Below, piece by piece: positions 24,421 through 32,719 of a DNA stretch of 59,448 nucleotides. The position numbers and the translations under genes were made by a program. Under the pieces are notes generated by a model, which saw nothing but the letters and a program-made list of their open reading frames with translations, did no database searches and was not told where the DNA came from. The first letter of the stretch is position 1. The number at the start of each line of letters is the position of its first letter. Source of the DNA: Streptomyces sp. AC550_RSS872 (GTDB taxonomy: Bacteria > Actinomycetota > Actinomycetes > Streptomycetales > Streptomycetaceae); assembly GCF_019049285.1 (NCBI RefSeq), contig NZ_JAGMUL010000046.1, positions 1 to 59,448 of the forward strand, written 5' to 3'.

Positions 24421-25632
24421 GTGAAGGTCGCCTGCATCGGTGGCGGGCCCGCCGGCCTGTATCTCTCGATTCTGCTGAAGCTGCGGGATCCGTCCCACGA
24501 CATCACCGTCTACGAACGCAGCCCGGAGGGCTCCACCTACGGCTGGGGCGTCACCTACTGGCGCGGACTGCTCGACAAACTGTGCGAACACGACCCCGTG
24601 TCCGCCCGCACCATCGAGGAGAGCTCGGTGCGCTGGAGCGAGGGCGTCGCCCACGTCCGGGGCCGCACGACCCGCAGACCCGGCGACGCGGGGTACGGCA
24701 TCGGCCGCCACCGGCTGCTGGAGATCCTCGCCGAACGCGCCCGCTCACTGGACGTACGCCTGAGGTTCGAGAAGGAGATCACGCCGGGGAACCTGCCCGC
24801 CGCCGACCTGGTCGTGGCGAGCGACGGCGTCCACAGCGCCCTGCGCGCCCGGTACGCCGACCACTTCGGTACGGAGAGCAGAGCAGGCCGCAACCGCTAC
24901 ATCTGGCTCGGCACCAGCAAGGCCTTCGAGGCCTTCACCTTCTCCTTCGTCGAGTCGGGCCACGGCTGGATCTGGTGCTACGGCTACGGCTGCGGCCCCG
25001 ACGCCGGCACCTTCGTCGTCGAATGCGCCCCCGAGACCTGGACCGGCCTCGGCTTCGACACCGCGTCCGAGGCCGAAGCCCTGGCCGTGCTGGAGAAGGT
25101 CTTCGCCGGTGTCCTCGACGGCCACCCCCTCATGGGCCGCTCCGGTGCCGACGGCAAGGCGCAGTGGCAGACCTTCCGCACCCTGACCAACCGCACCTGG
25201 TACCGCGACAACCTGGTCCTGCTGGGCGACGCCGCCCACACCACCCACTACTCCATCGGCGCCGGGACCACCCTCGCCGTGGAGGACGCCGCCGCCCTCG
25301 CCGGCGCTCTGCACGAGCACGCCACCCTCCCGCAGGCCCTCGCCCACTACCAACAGCGGCGCCAGCAGGACCTGCTGGCCATCCAGAGCGCGGCCCACTA
25401 CAGCGCCCGCTGGTACGAGAACCTGCCCCGCTACATCCATCTGCCCCCGCAGCAGATGTTCGCCCTGCTCGGCCAGCGCCACTCGCCCCTGCTGCCCTAT
25501 GTGCCGCCGCAGCTGTACTACCGGCTGGACCGGGCGGCCGGACAGTCGGAGGCATGGCGGCGTCTGAAGCAATGGCTCGGAGTGAAGGTCGCGCGCACCG
25601 TGCACGCCAGGACCCTGGCCTCCCGCGAGTGA
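24421..25632 (+). CDS. FAD-dependent aromatic monooxygenase (salicylyl-CoA 5-hydroxylase N-domain-like)
   Basis: A 403-residue flavoprotein hydroxylase. It starts with the dinucleotide motif KVACIGGGPAGLYLSIL and the FAD block GDAAHTTHYSIGAGTTLAVED near 275. Segments VYERSPEGSTYGWGVTYW and the DG motif VVASDGVHSALRARY resemble the FAD half of salicylyl-CoA 5-hydroxylases and VioD-like enzymes. The second half of full-length salicylyl-CoA hydroxylases is absent here. GTG at 24421 is preferred over the GTG at 24415 because AGGGG then sits 5 bases upstream. Its end lies 7 bases from the convergent oxidase gene. Confidence 0.85.
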   Translation: MKVACIGGGPAGLYLSILLKLRDPSHDITVYERSPEGSTYGWGVTYWRGLLDKLCEHDPVSARTIEESSVRWSEGVAHVRGRTTRRPGDAGYGIGRHRLLEILAERARSLDVRLRFEKEITPGNLPAADLVVASDGVHSALRARYADHFGTESRAGRNRYIWLGTSKAFEAFTFSFVESGHGWIWCYGYGCGPDAGTFVVECAPETWTGLGFDTASEAEALAVLEKVFAGVLDGHPLMGRSGADGKAQWQTFRTLTNRTWYRDNLVLLGDAAHTTHYSIGAGTTLAVEDAAALAGALHEHATLPQALAHYQQRRQQDLLAIQSAAHYSARWYENLPRYIHLPPQQMFALLGQRHSPLLPYVPPQLYYRLDRAAGQSEAWRRLKQWLGVKVARTVHARTLASRE

Positions 25633-25639
25633 CCGTGCC

Positions 25640-27328
25640 TCACCGCAGCAGCCGGTCGAGGAAGACGTTGCCGAACACCCCGTGCGGGTCGAACCGGTCC
25701 AGGGCCGCGGAAGCCCGACCCCACCCGTCCTCCCCGAAGGTGCTGGGCACGACCGCGCCCAGCACCTCGCCGTCGCTCCAGGCGGCGTCCCGCGTGTAGG
25801 CCCAGCCCTTCGACCACTCGACCCGCGTCATGGCGTACTCGCCGTCGAAGGTGCGCAGCAGGAACCGCTCCATCTGGCTGAGGAACACCTCCGCGTGCGG
25901 CGTGCCCGGCAGTGTCAGGATGTTCAGCCACACGGCGGTGTCCCACTCGGGACGGTCACCGCGCGGCGCGAGCGCCGACAGCAGCGGGGCCCGTGCCCCG
26001 TCCACGCCGACGTCCGCCGGATCGTCGAGCCCCGTCACCCGGATCTCCACCGACCCGTTGACCGGGAACTGCCCCCGGTCGGCGTACGCCGAGAGGCGCT
26101 CCCGGTAGAAGGCCGTGAACTCCGCGACCACACGCTGCACTTGATCCCTGCTGGTCAGCACCGCGTAGCCGTTCGTGGCGATCCTCAGCGTCGTCGGCCG
26201 CAGATACAGCAGCGTGTTCTTCGACGGCCCCCAGATGTCCGCCGACAGCGTCGTCACCAGCCCGAGCGCGGCCGCGTCGTACTGCGTGTTGCCCAGCACC
26301 GGCGCCAGATACCAGGCCCCGTCCGACACCATCCGCCCGACCAGGTCCGCGACCGGGGTCGGGACACTGTCGGAGAACGGGTAGTTGTACGGCGTCCGAA
26401 CGTGCCGCGAGGTCAGCGGCCGGGTGGGGGAGACGCTCCACACCTTCAGCCACGGGTGCTCGGTGAAGGCGAACCAGATCGCCTCCACGCGCCCGGCCCG
26501 GTCGAGAAAGCTGGCGAGGGTGCGTCCTTCGGCGCCGGGCGCGGCGAAGAGCTCGCCGGCCGGGATGTCCGTACGGCTGACGCACCGCAGGTTGTTGTTC
26601 GCGCCCACCCGCAGCACGACCTCGGTGACCAGGGCGCGCCCCAGATGAGTGAGCAGCGCGGCGCAGTCCGCCTCGGCACGGTCGAACGATCGCAGCACGT
26701 ACGCGCCGGCCGACTCGTCCCAGACGACGGCCGTCAGCGACAGCACGAGATTGCTCAGCGAGCCGTACGTGTGCCCGGGCAGCCGCTGCTCGCCCTGTGC
26801 CGGTACGGCGGTGCCGTGCGCGTCGATGGCCAGGGCGCCGCCGAGCGTGAGGTTGCCGGGCGCGGGCGCGGCGGTGACGCCGAGGCCGTGCTCCTCCAGA
26901 CAGGTGAGCAGGGCCTCCAGGGTGACGCCGGTGCCGGCGCGCACGGAGGTCGGGGACTCCAGGGACAGGCCGGTCAGATGGGCGCCGGTGTCGACGAGGA
27001 GGACCGGCGCGTCCGACGACGTGCCCGGCGTGATCGTCAGCGGGGACCAGCCGTGCGAGGAACCCCGGGCGCGGACTCTCCGTCCGTGCCGCCACGCCCA
27101 GTTGACGACGGCCAGTACCTGCTCCGGGCTCTGCGGAGCGCAGGCCCACAGCCCGTCGGCGGTGATCTCGCCGACCCAGTTGCGATACGCCGAGCGGTAC
27201 GGCGCCACGTCCGTCGGGAAGTCCGGCAACTCCTGGGCGGCGACGGCCGGATCCGCCGGGAGAAGAGTCGGTGCGGCCGCCAGGGCGGCGGCGCGGAGGA
27301 AGCCCCTGCGGCTGAAGTCGTCGTTCAC
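25640..27328 (-). CDS. Tat-exported FAD-linked oxidase, class II cholesterol oxidase-like
   Basis: A 562-residue secreted flavoprotein of the vanillyl-alcohol-oxidase fold. The Tat signal reads MNDDFSRRGFLRAAALAAAP. The FAD domain (RVRARGSSHGWSPL) has the histidine that carries covalent FAD in class II cholesterol oxidase. The substrate half includes VEIRVTG, aligning with the Glu-x-Arg pair of Brevibacterium cholesterol oxidase, and ends HGVFGNVFLDRLL. This points to oxidation of cholesterol or another bulky alcohol with release of H2O2 outside the cell; the substrate is not proven. GTG start at 27328. Confidence 0.82.
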   Translation of the reverse strand: MNDDFSRRGFLRAAALAAAPTLLPADPAVAAQELPDFPTDVAPYRSAYRNWVGEITADGLWACAPQSPEQVLAVVNWAWRHGRRVRARGSSHGWSPLTITPGTSSDAPVLLVDTGAHLTGLSLESPTSVRAGTGVTLEALLTCLEEHGLGVTAAPAPGNLTLGGALAIDAHGTAVPAQGEQRLPGHTYGSLSNLVLSLTAVVWDESAGAYVLRSFDRAEADCAALLTHLGRALVTEVVLRVGANNNLRCVSRTDIPAGELFAAPGAEGRTLASFLDRAGRVEAIWFAFTEHPWLKVWSVSPTRPLTSRHVRTPYNYPFSDSVPTPVADLVGRMVSDGAWYLAPVLGNTQYDAAALGLVTTLSADIWGPSKNTLLYLRPTTLRIATNGYAVLTSRDQVQRVVAEFTAFYRERLSAYADRGQFPVNGSVEIRVTGLDDPADVGVDGARAPLLSALAPRGDRPEWDTAVWLNILTLPGTPHAEVFLSQMERFLLRTFDGEYAMTRVEWSKGWAYTRDAAWSDGEVLGAVVPSTFGEDGWGRASAALDRFDPHGVFGNVFLDRLLR

Positions 27329-27465
27329 AGGCTCAAGCTAGGGATCGGCTTGACAGTCCCCGCGGGCCTGTCGATCCGGTTCACCCGTGTGAGTGATGGA
27401 TTCACAGGTAACGGCACGGAGGGGGCCGTTCCGCGCACGTGGACGACCAATGACACACTGACGCC

Positions 27466-28449
27466 ATGGACGAGCGTGTAATCGGTAGGTCGGGTCAGCG
27501 GGCATCCGTCGTCGGTCTGGGGACGTGGCAGCTGGGCGCCGACTGGGGAGACGTCGACGACAAGGAAGCACTGGCGGTGCTGGAGGCCGCGGTCGAGTCG
27601 GGGGTGACCTTCTTCGACACGGCCGACGTCTACGGCGACGGGCGCAGCGAGCAGACCATCGCCGCCTTCCTGCGCGGCAGGCCCGAACTGGACATCTTCG
27701 TGGCGACCAAGATGGGCCGCCGCGTCGACCAGATCCCCGAGAACTACGTTCTCGACAACTTCCGCGCCTGGAACGACCGTTCGCGGCGCAACCTCGGTGT
27801 GGACCGCCTGGACCTGGTCCAGCTGCACTGCCCGCCGACACCGGTCTACTCCACGGACGAGGTGTTCGACGCCCTGGACACCCTGGTCGCCGAGGAGCGC
27901 ATCGCCCACTACGGCGTCAGCGTGGAGACCTGCGAGGAGGCGCTGACCGCGATCGCCCGGCCGGGTGTCGCGAGCGTGCAGATCATCCTCAACCCGTTCC
28001 GCATGAAGCCGCTGCGCGAGGTGCTGCCCGCCGCCGAGAAGGCGGGCGTCGGCATCATCGCGCGCGTTCCGCTGGCCTCCGGCCTGCTGTCGGGCAAGTA
28101 CACCAAGGACACCGTCTTCCCCGCGAACGACCACCGCACCTACAACCGGCACGGCGAGTCCTTCGACCAGGGCGAGACCTTCTCCGGCGTCGACTACGAG
28201 TCGGGCGTCGAGGCGGCCGTCGAGTTCGCCGCCCTGGCCCCCGAGGGCTTCACGCCGGCCCAGTTGGCGCTGCGCTGGATCATCCAGCAGCCCGGCGTGA
28301 CCACCGTGATCCCGGGCGCCCGCTCCCCGGAGCAGGCCCGCGCCAACGCGGCCGCCGCGGCGCTGCCGGAGCTGTCCGAGGACACGCTCACCGCCGTCCG
28401 AGACCTCTACGACCGGCGGATCAAGGACCAGGTGGAGGGCCGCTGGTAG
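27466..28449 (+). CDS. Aldo/keto reductase
   Basis: A 327-residue NADPH-dependent reductase of the AKR fold, distinct from the one at 3287. The tetrad is visible: Asp and Tyr in FFDTADVYG, Lys in VATKMG, His in LVQLHCPP. The C-terminal cofactor region TTVIPGARSPEQARAN is typical of the AKR11/general stress protein 69-like group. It starts at ATG 27466 and ends before a strong hairpin at 28472. No neighbour defines the substrate. Confidence 0.88.
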   Translation: MDERVIGRSGQRASVVGLGTWQLGADWGDVDDKEALAVLEAAVESGVTFFDTADVYGDGRSEQTIAAFLRGRPELDIFVATKMGRRVDQIPENYVLDNFRAWNDRSRRNLGVDRLDLVQLHCPPTPVYSTDEVFDALDTLVAEERIAHYGVSVETCEEALTAIARPGVASVQIILNPFRMKPLREVLPAAEKAGVGIIARVPLASGLLSGKYTKDTVFPANDHRTYNRHGESFDQGETFSGVDYESGVEAAVEFAALAPEGFTPAQLALRWIIQQPGVTTVIPGARSPEQARANAAAAALPELSEDTLTAVRDLYDRRIKDQVEGRW

Positions 28450-28471
28450 CCGCATACGGCGCGGGAGTGGT

Positions 28472-28508
28472 CCCCGGCGCCCCGCAGTTTGAGCGGGACA
28501 CGCCGGGG
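28472..28508 (+). terminator. Long GC hairpin after the aldo/keto reductase
   Basis: CCCCGGCG (28472-28479) pairs with CGCCGGGG (28501-28508), and inside it CCCGC pairs with GCGGG around a 7-base loop. It lies between the reductase stop and the DUF6328 start at 28523. No T-run follows. It may end the reductase transcript or attenuate readthrough into the next gene. Confidence 0.6.
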
Positions 28509-28522
28509 TTACCCGTAGCCGC

Positions 28523-29005
28523 ATGACCGAGCAGGCACGGCGGACAGGCCGCGACGAGAGCGAGGACGAGCGGGCCGACCGCATGTGGGGTGAGCTCCTC
28601 CAAGAGGTCCGCGTGGCCCAGATGGGCGTGCAGATCCTGTTCGGCTTCCTGCTCACGGTCGTCTTCACACCCAAGTACGACACCCTGGGCGACACTAACA
28701 AGACGATCTACATCGTGACCGTCGTGCTGGGTGCCACCGCCACCGGAGCCATGATCGGTCCGGTGTCGCTGCACCGTCTGGTGTCCGGGCGGCGCATCAA
28801 ACCGCAGGCCGTGACATGGGCCTCGCGGCTGACCTTCGTCGGCCTGATCCTGCTCCTCGCCACGTCGGCGTCCTCGCTCCTGCTGATCCTCAGGGTCGCC
28901 ACCCACGACGGCTACGTCCCCTGGCTCGTCGCCGGGGTGGTCGTCTGGTACCTGCTGTGCTGGTTCGTGCTCCCGCTGTGGACGCGCCGCCGCTACACGG
29001 AGTGA
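28523..29005 (+). CDS. DUF6328 membrane protein
   Basis: A 160-residue integral membrane protein with four predicted helices after a charged cytoplasmic N-terminus (about 34-50, 63-83, 103-125 and 133-151). The start of helix 1 (ELLQEVRVAQMGVQILFGFL) is the hallmark of the DUF6328 family, common in actinobacteria with no known role. ATG at 28523 lies 15 bases beyond the hairpin; its ribosome site is weak. Confidence 0.8.
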   Translation: MTEQARRTGRDESEDERADRMWGELLQEVRVAQMGVQILFGFLLTVVFTPKYDTLGDTNKTIYIVTVVLGATATGAMIGPVSLHRLVSGRRIKPQAVTWASRLTFVGLILLLATSASSLLLILRVATHDGYVPWLVAGVVVWYLLCWFVLPLWTRRRYTE

Positions 29006-29031
29006 GCGGCGGCGCCACCCGGAGCGAGTGA

Positions 29032-30075
29032 TCACTTCTCCCGCGCAGGGCCTCCCTGCGCGCCGCGCAGCGCCGTGATGCACGTGGAAATGGCCTGCTG
29101 AAGCTCCTCCAGCCGCTGCACCATGTCGTCCTCCACGAACTCCTGCACATCGTCGAAGGTCAGCTCCTCGAAGACCTTCGTCGCCTTTTGCAGGCTGCTG
29201 TAGAACTTCGTCCGCCGCTCCTGCACCCGCAGCTCGGGGTCGGCCTCCACGGTCTCGGCGACGAGGGTCTTCATGGTGTCGTAGGCCTCGGTGGCCCACT
29301 CACCGGTGTCCTCGTCGTCCTCCAGCTCCTCGATGAGGGACAGATGCCGCTCGGCCTCCTGGCGCACGTCGACCGGAGCGTCGACGGTCTGCCCGGCGGG
29401 GGTCTTGATCTGGCCGGACTCGGCGATCTGACGGACGTAACCGATCCGGTCGGCCGCGCGGCTCTCCGTGGCGACGGCCTTCTTCAGGTCGTCGGTGCGC
29501 ACGACGTCCCGCGCCAACTCGGCCTGGAGGTCCGGGTCCTCGCGGACCCGGTCCAGGAGCGCCTGGCGGGCCGCACGGGCCGTCGAGGGGTCGGCGAGGA
29601 TCGCGGCACGCAGCGCCGTGGGGTTCTCGGCGACCTCCAGGGCCTTCGTCGGGCGGATGCCCTCGGCCTCGGCGGCCTCGGTGATGGCGGTGCCCCGCTC
29701 GGACGTGGCGCTGTTGCGGGAGACGTAGTAGCCGAGCCACACGTCGGCGTCGGGCAGCTCCACGTCCTGGCCCGGCGCGAGCGCCTCGAAGTGCGGGACG
29801 AGACCGTCGTCGGCGGCCCGGTCCCAGGCCTTGTAGTAGCGCATCACGCGGTCGGGCGAGCAGCCGGCGAGCTCGGCGAACTCCTTCGCCGACACCTTCG
29901 GCGTCTCGCCCGCGCCCTGGCCGCCGGGCCGCACGCTGCGCGCCACCATCAGGCCGAAGGCCCACCCTCCGGTCCGCGCGTAGACCCCGAACTCGCGCGC
30001 GTCGCGGGCGACGAGGTCGGACAGCGGGGCCTGGGGCGAGGGGGACGTCTCGGGCGGGACGAACGCCAGTGTCAC
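29032..30075 (-). CDS. Unknown protein with HTH-like segment and acidic coiled C-terminus
   Basis: A 347-residue soluble protein that I cannot place in a named family. It has an HTH-like stretch at about 60-90 (VSAKEFAELAGCSPDRVMRY), reminiscent of ParB or MerR-type helices, then a long highly charged helical region with probable coiled coil (about 150-340), rich in Glu/Asp. GTG at 30075 has AGGAGAG 6 bases upstream. It stands alone between convergent and same-strand genes. A nucleoid- or DNA-associated protein is possible but unproven. Confidence 0.7.
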   Translation of the reverse strand: MTLAFVPPETSPSPQAPLSDLVARDAREFGVYARTGGWAFGLMVARSVRPGGQGAGETPKVSAKEFAELAGCSPDRVMRYYKAWDRAADDGLVPHFEALAPGQDVELPDADVWLGYYVSRNSATSERGTAITEAAEAEGIRPTKALEVAENPTALRAAILADPSTARAARQALLDRVREDPDLQAELARDVVRTDDLKKAVATESRAADRIGYVRQIAESGQIKTPAGQTVDAPVDVRQEAERHLSLIEELEDDEDTGEWATEAYDTMKTLVAETVEADPELRVQERRTKFYSSLQKATKVFEELTFDDVQEFVEDDMVQRLEELQQAISTCITALRGAQGGPAREK

Positions 30076-30144
30076 GGAAGACTCTCCTGTCGGGGCTGCG
30101 CGGACGGCAGAAGTGCAGACCGGCAGCTTATGGCACCCGCGCGG

Positions 30145-31116
30145 TCAGCCGAGCGCGTCCCGCAGCGCGGGCAGCAGCGTCTTCTGCGCCCAGTCGATGT
30201 ACGGCAGCTGAGTGTCGCCGCCGATCTGCACCAGGGCGATCTCGGTGAAGCCCGCCTCGGCGTACGGGCGCACGGCCTCGACGAAGGCATCCGGGTCGTC
30301 GCCGCACGGGATCGAGTCGGCGACGTCGTCCGGGGTGACGAACTGGGTCGCCGCCTCGAAGGAGTCCGGGTGCGGCAGCTCCGAGTTGACCTTCCAGCCT
30401 CCGGCGAACCAGCGGAACTGGGAGTGGGCGCGCTTGACCGCGGTGTCCCGGTCGGGGTCGAAGCACACCGGCAACTGCCCCACGCGCGGCTTTCCCTCGC
30501 CGCCGTGCCGGTCGAACGCCGCCAGCAGCTCGCCCTCGGGCTCCGTGGCGATCACCAGGTCGCCGAGCCTGCCCGCGAGCTCGCACGACTGGTCCCCGGA
30601 GACGGCGATGCCGATGGGCGGGGGCTGGTCCGGCAGGTCCCACAGCTGGGCCGACTCCACGTCGAAGTGCGTGCCACGACGGTTCACATGACCACCCTCG
30701 AACAGCCCGCGGATGATCTCCACCGCCTCCTGAAGCATCTCGTGCCGCACATCCACGGCCGGCCAACCACCGCCCACCACATGCTCGTTGAGGTTCTCAC
30801 CCGAGCCGAGCCCCAGCCGGAACCGGCCCTCCGACAGCAGCTGCATCGTGGCCGCCTTCTGCGCGACCACGGCCGGGTGGTAGCGGAACGTCGGACACGT
30901 CACATAGGTCATCAGCGGAATCCGCGACGTGGCCTGGGCCGCCGCGCCCAGCACACTCCACGCGTACGGCGAGTGACCCTGCGAACGCAGCCACGGAAAG
31001 TAGTGGTCCGAGGTCACGGAGAAGTCGAAGCCGGCCTCCTCGGCGCGGACCAGGTGGTCCACCAGCTCACGGGTGCCGGCCTGCTCGGTCATCATCGTGT
31101 ATCCGATCTGCACCAT
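30145..31116 (-). CDS. LLM-class F420-dependent oxidoreductase (FGD-like)
   Basis: A 323-residue TIM-barrel flavin/F420 enzyme. It begins MVQIGYTMMTEQAGTRELVD and contains SDHYFPWLRSQGHSPYAW and GRFRLGLGSGENLNEHVVG, typical of the F420-dependent glucose-6-phosphate dehydrogenase-like family (TIGR03557 type). Substrate unknown; reduction or dehydrogenation with F420 is the expected chemistry. Frames upstream to 31452 are open but unrelated; the ATG at 31116 is the family start. Divergent from the serine hydrolase at 31283. Confidence 0.88.
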   Translation of the reverse strand: MVQIGYTMMTEQAGTRELVDHLVRAEEAGFDFSVTSDHYFPWLRSQGHSPYAWSVLGAAAQATSRIPLMTYVTCPTFRYHPAVVAQKAATMQLLSEGRFRLGLGSGENLNEHVVGGGWPAVDVRHEMLQEAVEIIRGLFEGGHVNRRGTHFDVESAQLWDLPDQPPPIGIAVSGDQSCELAGRLGDLVIATEPEGELLAAFDRHGGEGKPRVGQLPVCFDPDRDTAVKRAHSQFRWFAGGWKVNSELPHPDSFEAATQFVTPDDVADSIPCGDDPDAFVEAVRPYAEAGFTEIALVQIGGDTQLPYIDWAQKTLLPALRDALG

Positions 31117-31282
31117 GGGGGCCGAGTCCCCGGACACGGGTGGGGAAAACGGTACGCAGGGGGCGGGAAGCCGGCGGGTGTTCGCAAAAGCCCGTGGATG
31201 CTGTGCGGGGCTCTGAGAACCCGCCCTGGATCCGGAGTGGGAAAACCCGGTCACCGCCCGCGGATCGGGAGAGGATGCCCGT

Positions 31283-32719
31283 ATGCCTGCCCGTCCGCTG
31301 CCCGCCAGCGCCCCTGCTGCCCAGGGCGTCGACGCCTCCGGTGTCCTCGCCTTCCTCGACGCCCTCGACGCCGCCCCCGACATCGAGCCGCACAGTCTGA
31401 TGATCCTGCGGCACGACCGCCTCGTAGCGTCCGGCTGGTGGGAGCCGTACACCCCCGAGCGGCCCCATCTCCTCTACTCGATCAGCAAGAGCTTCACCGC
31501 GACCGCCGCCGGGATCGCCGCCGGTGAGGGGCTGATTCGGCTCGACGACCCGGTGATCTCGTACTTCCCGGAGTTCGAGGCCGACGTCACCGATCCGCGC
31601 AGCCGCGCGATGCTGGTGCGGCACGTGGCGTCCATGGCCAGCGGCCACGAGAGCGACGCCCTCTTCGAGGCCCGTGACCGCGACCACGAGGACCTCGTCC
31701 GCGGGTTCCTGCTGATACCGCCGCCCCGCGACCCGGGGACCGTCTTCGCCTACAACCAGCCCGCCACGCTCACCCTCGCCGCGATCGTCCAGCGCGCCAG
31801 CGGCCAGTCGCTGATCGAGTACCTCCGGCCCCGTCTGCTGGACCCGCTCGGCATCGCAGACGTCGCGTGGCTGCGCGACGGCAAGGGCCGCGAACTCGGC
31901 TTCAGCGGGCTGCACGCCACCACCGACGCGCTCGTCCGGCTCGGGCAGTTGTACCTGCGCGGCGGCGTGTGGGAGGGCGAGCGGCTGCTGCCCGAGTGGT
32001 GGGTGGCCGAGGCCACGCGCACCCAGATCCCGAACGCAGGCGTCATGGCCGGGGAGGACTGGCAGCGGGGGTACGGCTTCAAGTTCTGGATGTCCCGGTA
32101 CGGCTATCGCGGTGACGGCGCGTTCGGTCAGTTCTGTGTGGTGCTGCCCGAGCAGGACGCCGTGATCGCGACGACCGCGGACACCTGGAACATGCAGGCC
32201 CTGCTGAACCTGGTCTGGGAGCACCTGCTGCCCGCCTTCCGGCCCGGACCCCTGACCGGCGCCGAGGAGGCGGACGCGGCGCTGGCGAAGCGGCTGGCGG
32301 GTCTCGCGCTGCCGCCCGCCGCCGGCCAGCCCGCACCGCCCGAGGGCGCAGAGGCCTGGTCGACAGCCGCGTTCACCCCGGACGGCGGCGTCTGCGGGCA
32401 CCTTCCCAAGCTGACCGCGATCGACCTCACGCGGGACGCGGACGGCTGGTCCCTGACACTCACCGAGGACGGGCACCCGCTACGGCTGCCGCTCGGGGAC
32501 ACCGGCTGGACCGTCACCGAGGGGCCGGTGCCCACCGCGGTGAGCGGCGGCTGGAGCGACGCCGACACCCTCGTAGTGGACGTCGCCTTCCTGGAGACCC
32601 CGCACCACCTGGACGTCACGTGCTCGCTCAAGGACCGTACGTTCACGGCGCGTTGGCGTACGGATCCGCTGCACAGCCTGCCGCTGCGGGCGATGTGCGC
32701 ACCGCGCGCGTCGGTGTGA
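31283..32719 (+). CDS. Serine beta-lactamase/esterase fold hydrolase
   Basis: A 478-residue cytosolic-looking class C beta-lactamase-fold protein. The nucleophile motif S-x-x-K is in LLYSISKSF (about residue 68), and the Tyr-x-Asn motif in FAYNQPA (about 157). The 340-residue catalytic domain is followed by a beta-rich C-terminal domain (about 360-478) of the kind found in esterases and peptidase homologues. No signal peptide is seen. Its stop codon directly abuts that of the convergent pseudokinase gene at 32720. Confidence 0.87.
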   Translation: MPARPLPASAPAAQGVDASGVLAFLDALDAAPDIEPHSLMILRHDRLVASGWWEPYTPERPHLLYSISKSFTATAAGIAAGEGLIRLDDPVISYFPEFEADVTDPRSRAMLVRHVASMASGHESDALFEARDRDHEDLVRGFLLIPPPRDPGTVFAYNQPATLTLAAIVQRASGQSLIEYLRPRLLDPLGIADVAWLRDGKGRELGFSGLHATTDALVRLGQLYLRGGVWEGERLLPEWWVAEATRTQIPNAGVMAGEDWQRGYGFKFWMSRYGYRGDGAFGQFCVVLPEQDAVIATTADTWNMQALLNLVWEHLLPAFRPGPLTGAEEADAALAKRLAGLALPPAAGQPAPPEGAEAWSTAAFTPDGGVCGHLPKLTAIDLTRDADGWSLTLTEDGHPLRLPLGDTGWTVTEGPVPTAVSGGWSDADTLVVDVAFLETPHHLDVTCSLKDRTFTARWRTDPLHSLPLRAMCAPRASV

